Below are positions 1-9,917 of a stretch of 64,000 bases of DNA, one piece after another; position 1 is the stretch's first letter, and every line of letters starts with the position of its first letter. The notes beneath the pieces were generated by a model. The model was not told the origin of the DNA and did not search any database. It saw nothing but the letters and a program-made list of their open reading frames with translations. Source of the DNA: Bacteroidales bacterium (GTDB lineage Bacteria > Bacteroidota > Bacteroidia > Bacteroidales > ML635J-15). The DNA lies in the NCBI GenBank assembly GCA_003249955.1, contig QKHS01000043.1:1-64000 (forward strand). Direction: 5' to 3'. Position numbers and translations under genes: made by a program.

Positions 1-1
1 G

Positions 2-3000
2 TCTTTTACAAAATTTCCGGTTGAAGCAGATTCTCTTTCATATAACTATGCCGTTGTTAAAATTTATCAAAAATGGCTTAACTTCAGGCTTTCAGATACA
101 GAGAACATTGAGGCTCTGCTGTTCACAGATTTGAGGAGACTTAACTTTGTAAAGTCCAGAATGTCTAATCCTGACAAAGACAAAATATGGGAATCAGGAA
201 TACTTAAACTTCACGAAAAATATTATAAGAATCCGGAGCTGACAATGGTAGATTATGAACTTGCCGTTTACTACAACCAACTTGGAAACTCGTATAATTT
301 TCAGGATTCAGCAAAGACCAAATTCATAATGTTTAACCGCAAAGCAGTAACACTGCTCGAAGAAGCTCTTAAACTTTATCCGGATGCATGTTATTCTCCC
401 GATTGTATGAATCTGAAATCAGAAATTGAAAAGCTTACATTTTCATTCGAATCAGAGAAAATTGTTTCTGCCGGTAAAAAATTCCCGTTACGCATAACAT
501 GGCGCAATACAGACAAGGTTTATATGACAATCCTCACATGTGATTATGATGACTTTATAAACATGAAAAAATCATATTATGAAGATGACTATTTTAAATC
601 GTTATTAAAGTTCGCAAAACCTGTAGTAAGTGCTGTAGTCGTTGAATTACCAAAAACCAATGACTTCAACTCCCACTATACGGAATATCTTGCACAGGCT
701 TTACCAAAAGGTTTCTATATAATATATCTTCATGCAAAACCGGAGTTAAAACTTGACGAAAATTATCTGGCATCTACTCAGGTTTTTGTTTCAGGACTAA
801 GCTTAACCGGGAATAATGATTATAGCAAAAACAACGGCTATTATGTTTTTGACAGAAATACAGGAGCTCCGGTAGAAAATGCAAAAGTTGAAGCATACAA
901 GTATGAATATTCTTACATAAAACGTGAGTATGTTTACACAAAAATTGCTACTGAATACACCGACAGGTCAGGATACGTTCCGTTGAAGAAAACCAATAAT
1001 TCCGATTACTATAATATAAGGATTGACGTAAGTAAAGATAACGACTTTATTTCTGAAAGTTCATATCAATATTATTACGAAGAACGCGAACCGGAGAAAA
1101 TCACAGAAGTAAAACTTTTCACAGACAGGGCAATTTACCGTCCCGGACAAACAGTTTATTTTAAAGGTATTTGCATAGAAAAAAAAGGAGAAGAAGTTAA
1201 TCTGCTTACCGGTTATGCCACTACATTGTTTTTCAAAGACGTTAATTATCAGGAAGTTGGCCAGACTATGGTAAGAACAAACGAATTCGGGAGTTTTAAC
1301 GGAAGTTTTACGATTCCGATGGATGTTTTAACCGGGAACTTTATTATTTCATGCTATGGCGGAAGTATGTATATAAGAGTTGAAGAATACAAGCGCCCGG
1401 TGTTTGAGGTCGATATGTTACCCATAGAAGGCGAATACCGTATCAACGACAGTATTTATCCGGAAGGTAAAGCAACTACTTATGCAGGCACTGCTCTTAC
1501 GGATGCGAAAATAACATATACCATTGTCCGTAATCCTTTATGGTGGGGATATTACCGTGGCGGGAGCTTTACGTCAAAAGAAATAGCATTTGGCGAGGTA
1601 AAACCAGACGATACAGGTAAATTTAAGATCGGGTTCAAGGCAATTGCCGAAGATATGGGTGCAATGAACGAGTATGTTTATTATTATTACACAATAAATG
1701 TTTCGGTTACCGACATAAACGGTGAAACCCAATCTGCAGCCACAACAGTATATGTTTCAGACAAAGCATTGTCCTTATCTAACGATATTTACGGGCCTTT
1801 AATGAAAGAGCAGATTGACAGCATCGCAATAAATACGACCAATATATCAGGAGTCTTTGTGCCTGCAAATGTAGAAGTCGAAATATTCAGGCTTAAAGAT
1901 CCGGAACTTTTACTGGCAAAAAGACAGTGGCCCGATGTTGACAAAAAATCTTATACTAAAGAGGAATGGTATGCTCAATATCCCGGCTACGAATACAAAG
2001 ACGAGACAAACTATGCAAATTGGGAAAATTCAAAATCAGTTTTCAAATCAAATATCAATACTGCCAACGCGAAAAAGCTAAAACTTAACGGAGCAGGCAA
2101 ATGGGAGTCCGGGGCATACAGAATAATTATGAAATCGAAAGACAAATGGGGAAATTCTGTTAAAAGTCAAACAGAATTTGTATTGTTTTCATCATCTGAT
2201 ACAAAAATGCCTTATACTGCCACATCATTCTTTATGGGAGACAAATATTATGCACAACCCGGTGAGACTGTCAGCATTTACCTCGGATCATCTTATAAAG
2301 ATGTTCAGATACTGTATCAACTCAACATAAAAGGAAAAACTTCTAAAACTGAAATTATAAAACTCAGTTCAGAAATAAAGAAAATTGAGATTCCTGTTGA
2401 CGAGACATTCAGAGGCGGTGCAACAGCAGGCTTTATGTTCATCAAAGACGGACGGCTCTACTCTTTTTCACACAGGATTGATGTTGCCTGGGAAAACAAA
2501 CAGTTGGATCTTAAGTTTATTACCTTCCGTGATAAAACATTGCCAGGATCGGCAGAAAACTGGAAAATAAAGATTAGCGACAAATCCAAAAATCCGGCAG
2601 CAGCCGAAATGTTAGCAACAATGTATGATGCTTCTCTTGATGTTTTTGCAAAGAATTCATTCTTCTGGTCAATTTATCCCTACTATTATTCATATGACAA
2701 CTGGTCACAAACAAGCTTCAGCTATGGAGGATCATCCGTTTCAACAAAGAATTTCTACCCTCCGTCTGTTCCTAAATATAATTATTTACCGTCCTTCAAT
2801 TTCTTTGGGCTTAGTTACTACGGACGATACTATTATACCGAAAACGAACAATCTTATAAAAGATCTTCACGGGTTTCTTTAGCATCAAATGCAGCCTCAC
2901 CTTCAACAATATCTATGGAAGATTCAGAAGACAGACCTATGCTTGAAGGAACATTATCTATGGATGAAACTGCAGCCGGAGAGTTCGCAATTATGGAAAC

Positions 3001-5443
3001 GAGCGGCAAAGCAGATATTGCTGATAAAGATTATCAATCAGACAGCAGAACATCTTCAGACAGAACCAGATCCGAAGCACCTGTTCAGATACGTAAAAAC
3101 TTTAACGAAACAGCTTTCTTTTACCCTGATATGGTTACAGATAAAAACGGAGAAATTTTGATTAGCTTTACTGTTCCCGAAAGTCTTACCAAATGGAATT
3201 TTCTTGCCTTTGCACACACAAAAGATCTTAAAACCGGACAAATTACCAAAGAACTTGTTACACAGAAAGAACTGATGGTAATGCCAAACTTACCCCGTTT
3301 TTTCCGCGAAAACGACAAAATGAGTATCAGCACTAAAATAAACAACGTGTCTGATGTTGTTATTGCCGGAAATGCAACAATCGAATTTTTTGATCCTGTA
3401 ACACTTAATGTTATTAACAAAGAATTCCTTGGCAAAAGTTCAAACTCTGCTGAATTTACAGTTGAACAGGGTAAAAATATTGCAGTTCAGTGGGAAATAG
3501 AAATTCCGGAGGGAATAAGTGCTGTTGGTGTCAGAATTGTCGCTGCAGGCAAAAACCACTCTGACGGAGAAGAAAGGATTATTCCGATACTCACAAACAG
3601 AATGCTGGTTACCGAAACCATGCCTTTACCGGTAAGAAAAGCGGGAACAACCAGATTTACCATGAACAGACTTAAAGAAAGCGGAAATTCAAACACTTTA
3701 CGTCATCACAGATACACTCTTGAGTTTACTTCCAATCCGGCATGGTATGCTGTTCAGGCATTGCCTTACATAATGGAATATCCTTACGAATGCGCCGAAC
3801 AGACTTTCTCAAGATACTATGCAAATATTCTTGCTTCACATATCGCTAACAGCGATCCTAAAATTAAAAGAGTTTTCGAAATATGGAGAAATACCCCTGA
3901 CAGTGAAGCTTTAATGTCGAACCTCGAAAAAAATGAGGAACTTAAATCTCTTATGCTGGAAGAAACGCCATGGGTGCTTGAAGCCAAAGACGAGAACGAA
4001 AGAAAACATCGTATCGGTTTATTATTCGACCTTAACCGCATGAGCATGGAAAGCAAATCAGCTCTGAAAAAACTTGAAGAACAGCAGAAATACAACGGAG
4101 GCTGGGCATGGTTTAAGGGAATGCCCGAGAGCTGGTATATTACACAGCATATCGTTTGCGGGTTAGGACACCTCAACAATCTTGGCGTTACAGAAATCAA
4201 AAAAGACAATAAAACCTGGAATATGACCCAAAAGGCTGTTGACTTTATTGACGGGGAAATTGTTCGTAATTATAAAGAAACAAAAAGATATTGTGACGCT
4301 AAATGCATGGCTGAAGATCACCTTGGCTACATGGAAATTCACTATTTGTATGCCCGCTCCTACTTCATTAACGATATTCCGGTCAGCAATGCAACTAAAG
4401 AAGCTTTTGACTATTACAAAGGCCAGGCTGAAAAATACTGGAAAAATAAAAGTTTTTACATGCAGGGTATGATTGCTCTGGCTCTTAACAGATACGACAG
4501 TAAAATTGTGCCTGTTAAAATAATGGCATCATTAAAAGAACATTCTTTGCAAAGCGAAGAAATGGGTATGTACTGGAAAAACGACCGTGGTTACTACTGG
4601 TATCAGGCTCCTGTTGAAACTCATGCATTGCTTATCGAAGCATTTGATGAAGTCACTGACGATCAGCAAGCTGTTGAAGAAATGAAAGTATGGTTACTGA
4701 AACAAAAACAAACTCAGGATTGGAAAACTACAAAAGCTACCTCCGATGCAATTTATGCTTTACTACTTCGCGGTACAGACATGCTTGCCGATGACGAAGT
4801 TGCAGTTATTACCGTAGGCTCCATGAAGATTGACGCTGCAAACGATCCCGAAATCAAAACTGATGCAGGAACCGGCTATTTCAAAAAGGCATGGGACGGT
4901 AGTCTTGTAAAACCTGAGTGGGGAGATGTAAGTGTTACAAAATCATCAAATACAGTTTCGTGGGGTGCCGTTTACTGGCAGTATTTTGAACAACTCGACA
5001 AGATTACAACTTTCGAAGAAACTCCGTTAACAATAAATAAGAAGTTATTTGTTGAACGTCGCGAAGGTGTTATGCCGGTAATTGTGCCGATTGAAAAAGA
5101 TGCAAATTTAAGTGTCGGAGACAAAGTTACAGTTCGCATAGAAATAAGGGTTGACCGTGATATGGAATACGTTCACCTTAAGGATATGAGAGCAAGCTGT
5201 TTTGAACCTGTTGACTATCTGTCGGGCTATCGCTATAAAGCAGGACTCGGGTACTATCAGGGAATTAAAGATGCCTCCATGAACTTCTTTATCGACTATT
5301 TACGTAAAGGAACTTATGTTTTCGAATACGAACTTGTAGTTGCCCAGAAAGGTAATTTTTCTAACGGAATAACTACTGTTCAGTCTATGTACGCTCCTGA
5401 ATTTACAAGTCACTCTGAAGGCGTAAGAGTAACTGTTAAATAA
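2..5443 (+). CDS. Alpha-2-macroglobulin family protein (5' end outside window)
   Basis: This is a large alpha-2-macroglobulin-like protein, a periplasmic or surface protease trap. The frame is open from base 2, so the start lies upstream; the TTG at 131 is not the start. An MG2-like segment (RPGQTVYFKG) lies near 1138. A Tyr/Ser-rich, low-complexity stretch (about 2660-3090) sits where a bait region would be and is followed by the conserved RKNFNETAFFYPD segment. The thioester motif C-A-E-Q is intact at 3791-3802, so covalent capture of proteases is plausible. The following alpha-helical thioester domain and receptor-like C-terminus are present. In many bacteria this gene is followed by pbpC; here a terminator and an unrelated gene follow. 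The family call is secure; the target is unknown. Confidence 0.93.
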   Translation, partial: SFTKFPVEADSLSYNYAVVKIYQKWLNFRLSDTENIEALLFTDLRRLNFVKSRMSNPDKDKIWESGILKLHEKYYKNPELTMVDYELAVYYNQLGNSYNFQDSAKTKFIMFNRKAVTLLEEALKLYPDACYSPDCMNLKSEIEKLTFSFESEKIVSAGKKFPLRITWRNTDKVYMTILTCDYDDFINMKKSYYEDDYFKSLLKFAKPVVSAVVVELPKTNDFNSHYTEYLAQALPKGFYIIYLHAKPELKLDENYLASTQVFVSGLSLTGNNDYSKNNGYYVFDRNTGAPVENAKVEAYKYEYSYIKREYVYTKIATEYTDRSGYVPLKKTNNSDYYNIRIDVSKDNDFISESSYQYYYEEREPEKITEVKLFTDRAIYRPGQTVYFKGICIEKKGEEVNLLTGYATTLFFKDVNYQEVGQTMVRTNEFGSFNGSFTIPMDVLTGNFIISCYGGSMYIRVEEYKRPVFEVDMLPIEGEYRINDSIYPEGKATTYAGTALTDAKITYTIVRNPLWWGYYRGGSFTSKEIAFGEVKPDDTGKFKIGFKAIAEDMGAMNEYVYYYYTINVSVTDINGETQSAATTVYVSDKALSLSNDIYGPLMKEQIDSIAINTTNISGVFVPANVEVEIFRLKDPELLLAKRQWPDVDKKSYTKEEWYAQYPGYEYKDETNYANWENSKSVFKSNINTANAKKLKLNGAGKWESGAYRIIMKSKDKWGNSVKSQTEFVLFSSSDTKMPYTATSFFMGDKYYAQPGETVSIYLGSSYKDVQILYQLNIKGKTSKTEIIKLSSEIKKIEIPVDETFRGGATAGFMFIKDGRLYSFSHRIDVAWENKQLDLKFITFRDKTLPGSAENWKIKISDKSKNPAAAEMLATMYDASLDVFAKNSFFWSIYPYYYSYDNWSQTSFSYGGSSVSTKNFYPPSVPKYNYLPSFNFFGLSYYGRYYYTENEQSYKRSSRVSLASNAASPSTISMEDSEDRPMLEGTLSMDETAAGEFAIMETSGKADIADKDYQSDSRTSSDRTRSEAPVQIRKNFNETAFFYPDMVTDKNGEILISFTVPESLTKWNFLAFAHTKDLKTGQITKELVTQKELMVMPNLPRFFRENDKMSISTKINNVSDVVIAGNATIEFFDPVTLNVINKEFLGKSSNSAEFTVEQGKNIAVQWEIEIPEGISAVGVRIVAAGKNHSDGEERIIPILTNRMLVTETMPLPVRKAGTTRFTMNRLKESGNSNTLRHHRYTLEFTSNPAWYAVQALPYIMEYPYECAEQTFSRYYANILASHIANSDPKIKRVFEIWRNTPDSEALMSNLEKNEELKSLMLEETPWVLEAKDENERKHRIGLLFDLNRMSMESKSALKKLEEQQKYNGGWAWFKGMPESWYITQHIVCGLGHLNNLGVTEIKKDNKTWNMTQKAVDFIDGEIVRNYKETKRYCDAKCMAEDHLGYMEIHYLYARSYFINDIPVSNATKEAFDYYKGQAEKYWKNKSFYMQGMIALALNRYDSKIVPVKIMASLKEHSLQSEEMGMYWKNDRGYYWYQAPVETHALLIEAFDEVTDDQQAVEEMKVWLLKQKQTQDWKTTKATSDAIYALLLRGTDMLADDEVAVITVGSMKIDAANDPEIKTDAGTGYFKKAWDGSLVKPEWGDVSVTKSSNTVSWGAVYWQYFEQLDKITTFEETPLTINKKLFVERREGVMPVIVPIEKDANLSVGDKVTVRIEIRVDRDMEYVHLKDMRASCFEPVDYLSGYRYKAGLGYYQGIKDASMNFFIDYLRKGTYVFEYELVVAQKGNFSNGITTVQSMYAPEFTSHSEGVRVTVK

Positions 5444-5467
5444 AAAGATCTTGAATTACAAATAACC

Positions 5468-5525
5468 AAATCCCCGGGAAGAATGAATTTGCCTGATAGT
5501 AAATTTTATTCATCCCGGGGATTTT
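5468..5525 (+). terminator. Strong hairpin terminator after the macroglobulin gene
   Basis: A perfect 12-bp inverted repeat (AAATCCCCGGGA at 5468-5479, complement at 5513-5524) encloses a 33-nt loop that is itself partly self-complementary. It begins 25 bases after the stop codon. Because the arms start with A and end with T, it could work in both directions. Confidence 0.8.
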
Positions 5526-6072
5526 ATAAAATAAACCGGGACACCAGCTATAGAAACAAATTACGCATTCATTGAGTTTGCTGAAATAAAGAAGTTTAAA
5601 CGCAAAAATACTGTTTGTGTTTCAAAACTTTATCACGGTTGATAACAAAATACAAGTTACACTATACTTCGCTAATAATGTATTAACTTAATCTGAACAT
5701 TACTATCACACAAATAACCGGACATCATTAATAAATTATTTATTAATTTATACATACACCACATTATTGTTCAAGTATTTTATATATATTTGTACAATTA
5801 CTCATCGTCATTGTATGATAATAAATAATTAGTATCATATAATGTGTTATAATTAAGCAAATTAACCTTAAATTTTTATACATATTTTACAGTTACAGTA
5901 AGGGCTTGAAGCAAAGACAGTGATAAAAACCATGGGTTTAAAATATTTATATGAACTTCGGGAGTAAAAAAGAAGCCTGATTATCAGGTTTCAGTTACAA
6001 ACACAGGATGAGCTTCAGATACATGTAATGCATAAAATTAAGACACAAACTGTCTTAAAACAATTAACTGTT
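5526..6072 (+). promoter_or_regulatory. Long leader/intergenic region before the glycyl-radical cluster
   Basis: This AT-rich stretch of about 550 bases holds no convincing gene. It contains a TATATTTG match to the Bacteroidetes -7 element at 5785-5792, although the nearest upstream TTG (5767-5769) is only 15 bases away. Just downstream is an inverted repeat TATGATA-N12-TATCATA (5814-5839), which could be an operator. A short palindrome CCTGATTATCAGG lies at about 5976-5988. The distance from the promoter-like site to the first gene leaves a leader of over 200 bases, so regulation of this cluster is likely but not proven. Confidence 0.35.
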
Positions 6073-6984
6073 ATGAAAAAATTAAAGTATTTCGATATTT
6101 CATGGTTTTCTTCAGTTGATGGCCCCGGAACCAGGGTTGTATTGTATTTGTCCGGATGTCATTTAAGATGTCCGTGGTGTCATTCTCCACATTCGTGGGA
6201 AATATCATCACCTTTGTTTTTTTTCGAAAGCTGTTGCCACAAATGTGGGATATGTGTGGATACCTGCCCCAACCATGTTCACAGCATTTTAAACGGGACT
6301 CACCTTCTTGACAGAAGTAATTGTATTAAATGTGGTATCTGTATTGAAAATTGTCCGTCCTCTGATATTAACAAATGGAATTCCGGGGCCCTGGGATTTG
6401 CCGGCAAAACAACAGAAGTGAGCGAACTTTACCAGTTACTGAAACCTCAATTAGAATTACTTAAAGAAATTGGCGGATTAACAGTGTCCGGTGGTGATCC
6501 GCTGTTGCAATCAGAAGCCTTGTCTGAACTATTGGAAATCTGCGTAAAAGAAGGAATTCACACAACAGTTGAAACATCGGCAACGCTTGGTAAGACACAT
6601 ATACAGGATTTGTTGCCGTTTGTAGATAATTGGTTAATCGGCATGCGGCCTTATAAGGCAGACAAATCAGAAGACCGGAAACAACTTTTAGAGAATATCG
6701 ATTATTTAGCTAATCACAATCCCAAATCAATAACAATCCGGACACCAATCATACCAGGATATACAGATACACAGTCAACTTATGACACTATTATCGAAAC
6801 TATGCAAAACAACAATCTCGATTCTATAGAAATTCTTCCGTACAATCCTTATTCAGAGAACTACTACAAAGCAATGGGTCTTAATTTTTCTTTAACCGGA
6901 ACTCAACCGCCGGATAATGAAAAGATGGAACAAATAAGATCTGTGTTTACTTCTGCAGGGATAAATGCAAAAATTGTGAATTAA
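6073..6984 (+). CDS. Glycyl-radical enzyme activating protein (PflA-type radical SAM)
   Basis: This protein uses S-adenosylmethionine and a [4Fe-4S] cluster to install the glycyl radical on its partner enzyme, almost certainly the next gene. The radical-SAM signature CxxxCxxC is at residues 29, 33 and 36. Two ferredoxin-type CxxCxxCxxxC sets follow (residues 55-65 and 84-94). This insert is typical of activases of non-PFL glycyl radical enzymes. I chose the ATG at 6073, which gives the family's usual short lead into the FDIxxFSxxDGPGTR segment. An in-frame ATG at 6028 would add 15 residues without family support. The stop codon is 36 bases before the glycyl radical enzyme, consistent with one operon. 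Confidence 0.92.
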   Translation: MKKLKYFDISWFSSVDGPGTRVVLYLSGCHLRCPWCHSPHSWEISSPLFFFESCCHKCGICVDTCPNHVHSILNGTHLLDRSNCIKCGICIENCPSSDINKWNSGALGFAGKTTEVSELYQLLKPQLELLKEIGGLTVSGGDPLLQSEALSELLEICVKEGIHTTVETSATLGKTHIQDLLPFVDNWLIGMRPYKADKSEDRKQLLENIDYLANHNPKSITIRTPIIPGYTDTQSTYDTIIETMQNNNLDSIEILPYNPYSENYYKAMGLNFSLTGTQPPDNEKMEQIRSVFTSAGINAKIVN

Positions 6985-7020
6985 AACTTAACTCTAACCA
7001 AATAATAGGAGATACTAATT

Positions 7021-9873
7021 ATGAACGACTTAACAATGGAAAAAACGATTATTGGTTCTACTCTAAGAATTGATAGTCTGATTAAAGCAATGGAAAAACG
7101 TGCCTGGGCTGACCGGTCATCAGAATGGTTTACAAAAGACATGTTTAACAAAATCGGTGATGAAAACCCCGACAAGACAGTGATTGTTCGCCGGGCACTG
7201 GCTATTGATGAAATTCTTAAAGCCATGACCAATAAAGAACTTTTTAATGGTCAGAATCCACACTACCAGATAAGAGACGGCGAACTGATTGTTGGGGTTA
7301 TAACTCTGGGATCGCTGGGTCTGGGAAAAGCTTTTCCGGATTATCTTACCAAAAGTGAAACGGATGTTGCCGCTATAAGCACAAAATCGGAAATGGGATT
7401 ATTCGGACATAATTCGGTAAATTATGACGTTATGCTTGCAAGAGGGCTTAACGGAATTATCGAAGATTGTGAAAAGGAGCTCAGTGATATTGAAAATAAG
7501 ATTAATCATTATGATAACCTTTTTAAACACTGCGATAAGATTGAAAAGAGCAACGTGTTTATTGAAGAAATATCTGATTTAAAGTCAAACGGAAAAGATA
7601 CCGGAATTGCAGAAAGTCTTAAAGAAGTTTACGAGGAAAACCACGAAAACAAAGGTAACAGAACCACTGCTTATGACCCGGATCTGGTTGACTTGTTTGA
7701 AGGTCTTGAACACCACATTCAGAATAATTTTAAAACAATTACCGATAAGCGTCAGAAAAATCAGGAACAGGTAAATATTCCTTATCTGAAACAAATAAAT
7801 GAAATACTGACAAGCAAAAGAAATATTCTTCATAACAGAAGGGAATTTTACAATTCTGTAAAAATCAGTTGTCAGGCTGTTATTGAGTACGCCGGCCGGT
7901 TTGCAGAACTTGCTGAGGAGATGATGTGGAATGAAACAGACCCTGTACGCAAAGATGAATTAAAAGAAATAAGCAGAATTTGCCGCAAAGTTCCGGCTCA
8001 ACCTGCACATACATTCCACGAAGCCCTTCAGTCTGTTTATTTCTTTCACCTGGCTTTGCACAGCAGCATGAACCAATTGTCGCTTGGCAGACTTGATCAG
8101 ACTCTGCAACCATTCTACAGGGAAGAAGAACATGAAAAGCAGCAGGAACTTTTCGAATGTTTTTTGATTAAATGTGCAGAACGTTTGATTCTGGACTCAA
8201 CTACCTTTGTAAAACAGGATCATTTGGATTATGGCTCAAATTTATTAACTATTCCGGTAGCTCTGGATCAATGGGCAGAATCAAACGAGTTTTTGCAGAA
8301 TATCATTATCGGGGGACAAACCCGCGAAGGTAAAAATGCTGTTAACGACTGCACCTTTCTTATCTTAAAAGCATTTCAGAAAACAAAACTTTACACCCCT
8401 ACCCTTAATGCAAGAATTTTTAACGAACATCTGGAAGGTGGCGAAGAGTCTGAAAAATATCTGAATGCAATATCAGAATGCTTGTTCGAAGCAAAAAACG
8501 GTATGCCGGTTATTGGAAACGATGAAGTTCTGATTCCCGCCATGCATAAAAATTCCGGGATTCCTCTGGAAGAAGCAAGAGATTATGTAATTGACGGTTG
8601 TTGGGAACCATTACTTAACGGCTCCAGCGACTGGACATTCAGAATGTTTAACATGCTTACTGCTCTGGAATGTGCTTTAAACGGAGGTGCAACACTAAGT
8701 TCAAATCCTATATTGTTACGTGGCCAGAAACTTAGTTATGAAACACCACAACCGGCAGTTGACAAAAACATAGGTTTTGAAGGCCTGCAGGAAATTTTAA
8801 GAAGGCACATAAAATTCTTTACAGACAATGCCGCATTAAGCATTTACATGCTTTACTTAATTGATCAGGCAATAAATCCAAATCCGCTATATTCTGCTTT
8901 ATTAAAAGGATGTATGGAGAATGGAAGAGACAAGACCTGGGGTGGAGCAAAATATAAGCTTGCCGGAATTATACCTGCAGCATTACCTGACACTGTAAAT
9001 ACTCTTGCCGCGATAAAGAAATGGGTATATGATAAAAAAGAGTTTGAATTGACAGATGTTTTAGATGCCTTCAGATACAGTTATAAATCTGAAAACAAAG
9101 CACAGCAGGAAATATTCAGTAAAATAAAAAACAGATTTCAGCTTGATTCTCCTAAATTTGGCAATAACGACAAAGCATTGGAAGAAATAATGCAATGGAC
9201 CGTAAACACATTTTACGAATGTGTTAAGGAATCGCAGGCATTAGCCGAAGAAGTATTTTTATATCCTCCCAAAAAAGAAGATGAGGAAAGAATAGTCTCT
9301 CTGAGAGCTTTGGCCGGTTATGCAGGAAAATCCTTAAAAGAAGAATTCGGGAACGATTTCATAATAAACATTACTGCCGGAATGGGAACATTTGAGTTAT
9401 TCGATATTTTTGGCGGCGGGAATGCAGCCTCTGCCGACCGTGATAACGCAGGCGATCCGATTGCCAGAAATTTTGCACCAATGGTCGGCACTACAAATTA
9501 TAGCATCGGACACCTTTTGTCTTCGTTCAAAAATCTTGGACTCGAGCGGTTTGCCGGCGGCGCAATCACCGATTTATGCCTCGAAGAATACGATTTGGGG
9601 AAAAACGGCCCCACCATTATTAAATCTGTTATCCGTAATTTTATCCACAACAATGGCAACATGCTGACAATAACCATTGCAGACAAAAAACAACTTAGCT
9701 TAATATATGATCTGTGTGAGAAAAACAGAGGTGGCAATGAACAAGCTAAAAAAGAGCTAAAACAATATGAGCATATAAATGTCAGGGTTGGCGGATTCCA
9801 GATGCCATTTGTCACTTTGCCACCGAGAATGCAGCAGAGTTATATCGAAAGGCCTATGCCTCCGCTTAATTAG
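7021..9873 (+). CDS. Glycyl radical enzyme, PFL-like, subfamily not assigned
   Basis: This is a pyruvate formate-lyase-like glycyl radical enzyme of 950 residues, longer than the roughly 800-850 of most diol dehydratase, choline lyase and decarboxylase relatives. The thiyl-radical cysteine is Cys527 in a D-G-C-W-E-P context; the usual motif in these families is GC(V/I/S)E. The glycyl radical loop is R-V-G-G-F with Gly925, where most relatives have RV(S/A)GY. The extra length is mostly a charged helical insert at about residues 155-275. The conserved FHEALQS and SLGRLDQ segments are present. I cannot assign the substrate: dehydratase, C-C or C-N lyase and decarboxylase activities all remain possible. 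The activase is directly upstream. Confidence 0.92.
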   Translation: MNDLTMEKTIIGSTLRIDSLIKAMEKRAWADRSSEWFTKDMFNKIGDENPDKTVIVRRALAIDEILKAMTNKELFNGQNPHYQIRDGELIVGVITLGSLGLGKAFPDYLTKSETDVAAISTKSEMGLFGHNSVNYDVMLARGLNGIIEDCEKELSDIENKINHYDNLFKHCDKIEKSNVFIEEISDLKSNGKDTGIAESLKEVYEENHENKGNRTTAYDPDLVDLFEGLEHHIQNNFKTITDKRQKNQEQVNIPYLKQINEILTSKRNILHNRREFYNSVKISCQAVIEYAGRFAELAEEMMWNETDPVRKDELKEISRICRKVPAQPAHTFHEALQSVYFFHLALHSSMNQLSLGRLDQTLQPFYREEEHEKQQELFECFLIKCAERLILDSTTFVKQDHLDYGSNLLTIPVALDQWAESNEFLQNIIIGGQTREGKNAVNDCTFLILKAFQKTKLYTPTLNARIFNEHLEGGEESEKYLNAISECLFEAKNGMPVIGNDEVLIPAMHKNSGIPLEEARDYVIDGCWEPLLNGSSDWTFRMFNMLTALECALNGGATLSSNPILLRGQKLSYETPQPAVDKNIGFEGLQEILRRHIKFFTDNAALSIYMLYLIDQAINPNPLYSALLKGCMENGRDKTWGGAKYKLAGIIPAALPDTVNTLAAIKKWVYDKKEFELTDVLDAFRYSYKSENKAQQEIFSKIKNRFQLDSPKFGNNDKALEEIMQWTVNTFYECVKESQALAEEVFLYPPKKEDEERIVSLRALAGYAGKSLKEEFGNDFIINITAGMGTFELFDIFGGGNAASADRDNAGDPIARNFAPMVGTTNYSIGHLLSSFKNLGLERFAGGAITDLCLEEYDLGKNGPTIIKSVIRNFIHNNGNMLTITIADKKQLSLIYDLCEKNRGGNEQAKKELKQYEHINVRVGGFQMPFVTLPPRMQQSYIERPMPPLN

Positions 9874-9917
9874 TATGTGAAGCAAAACAATAAAATAACC
9901 TTTAAACTTAATTAATT

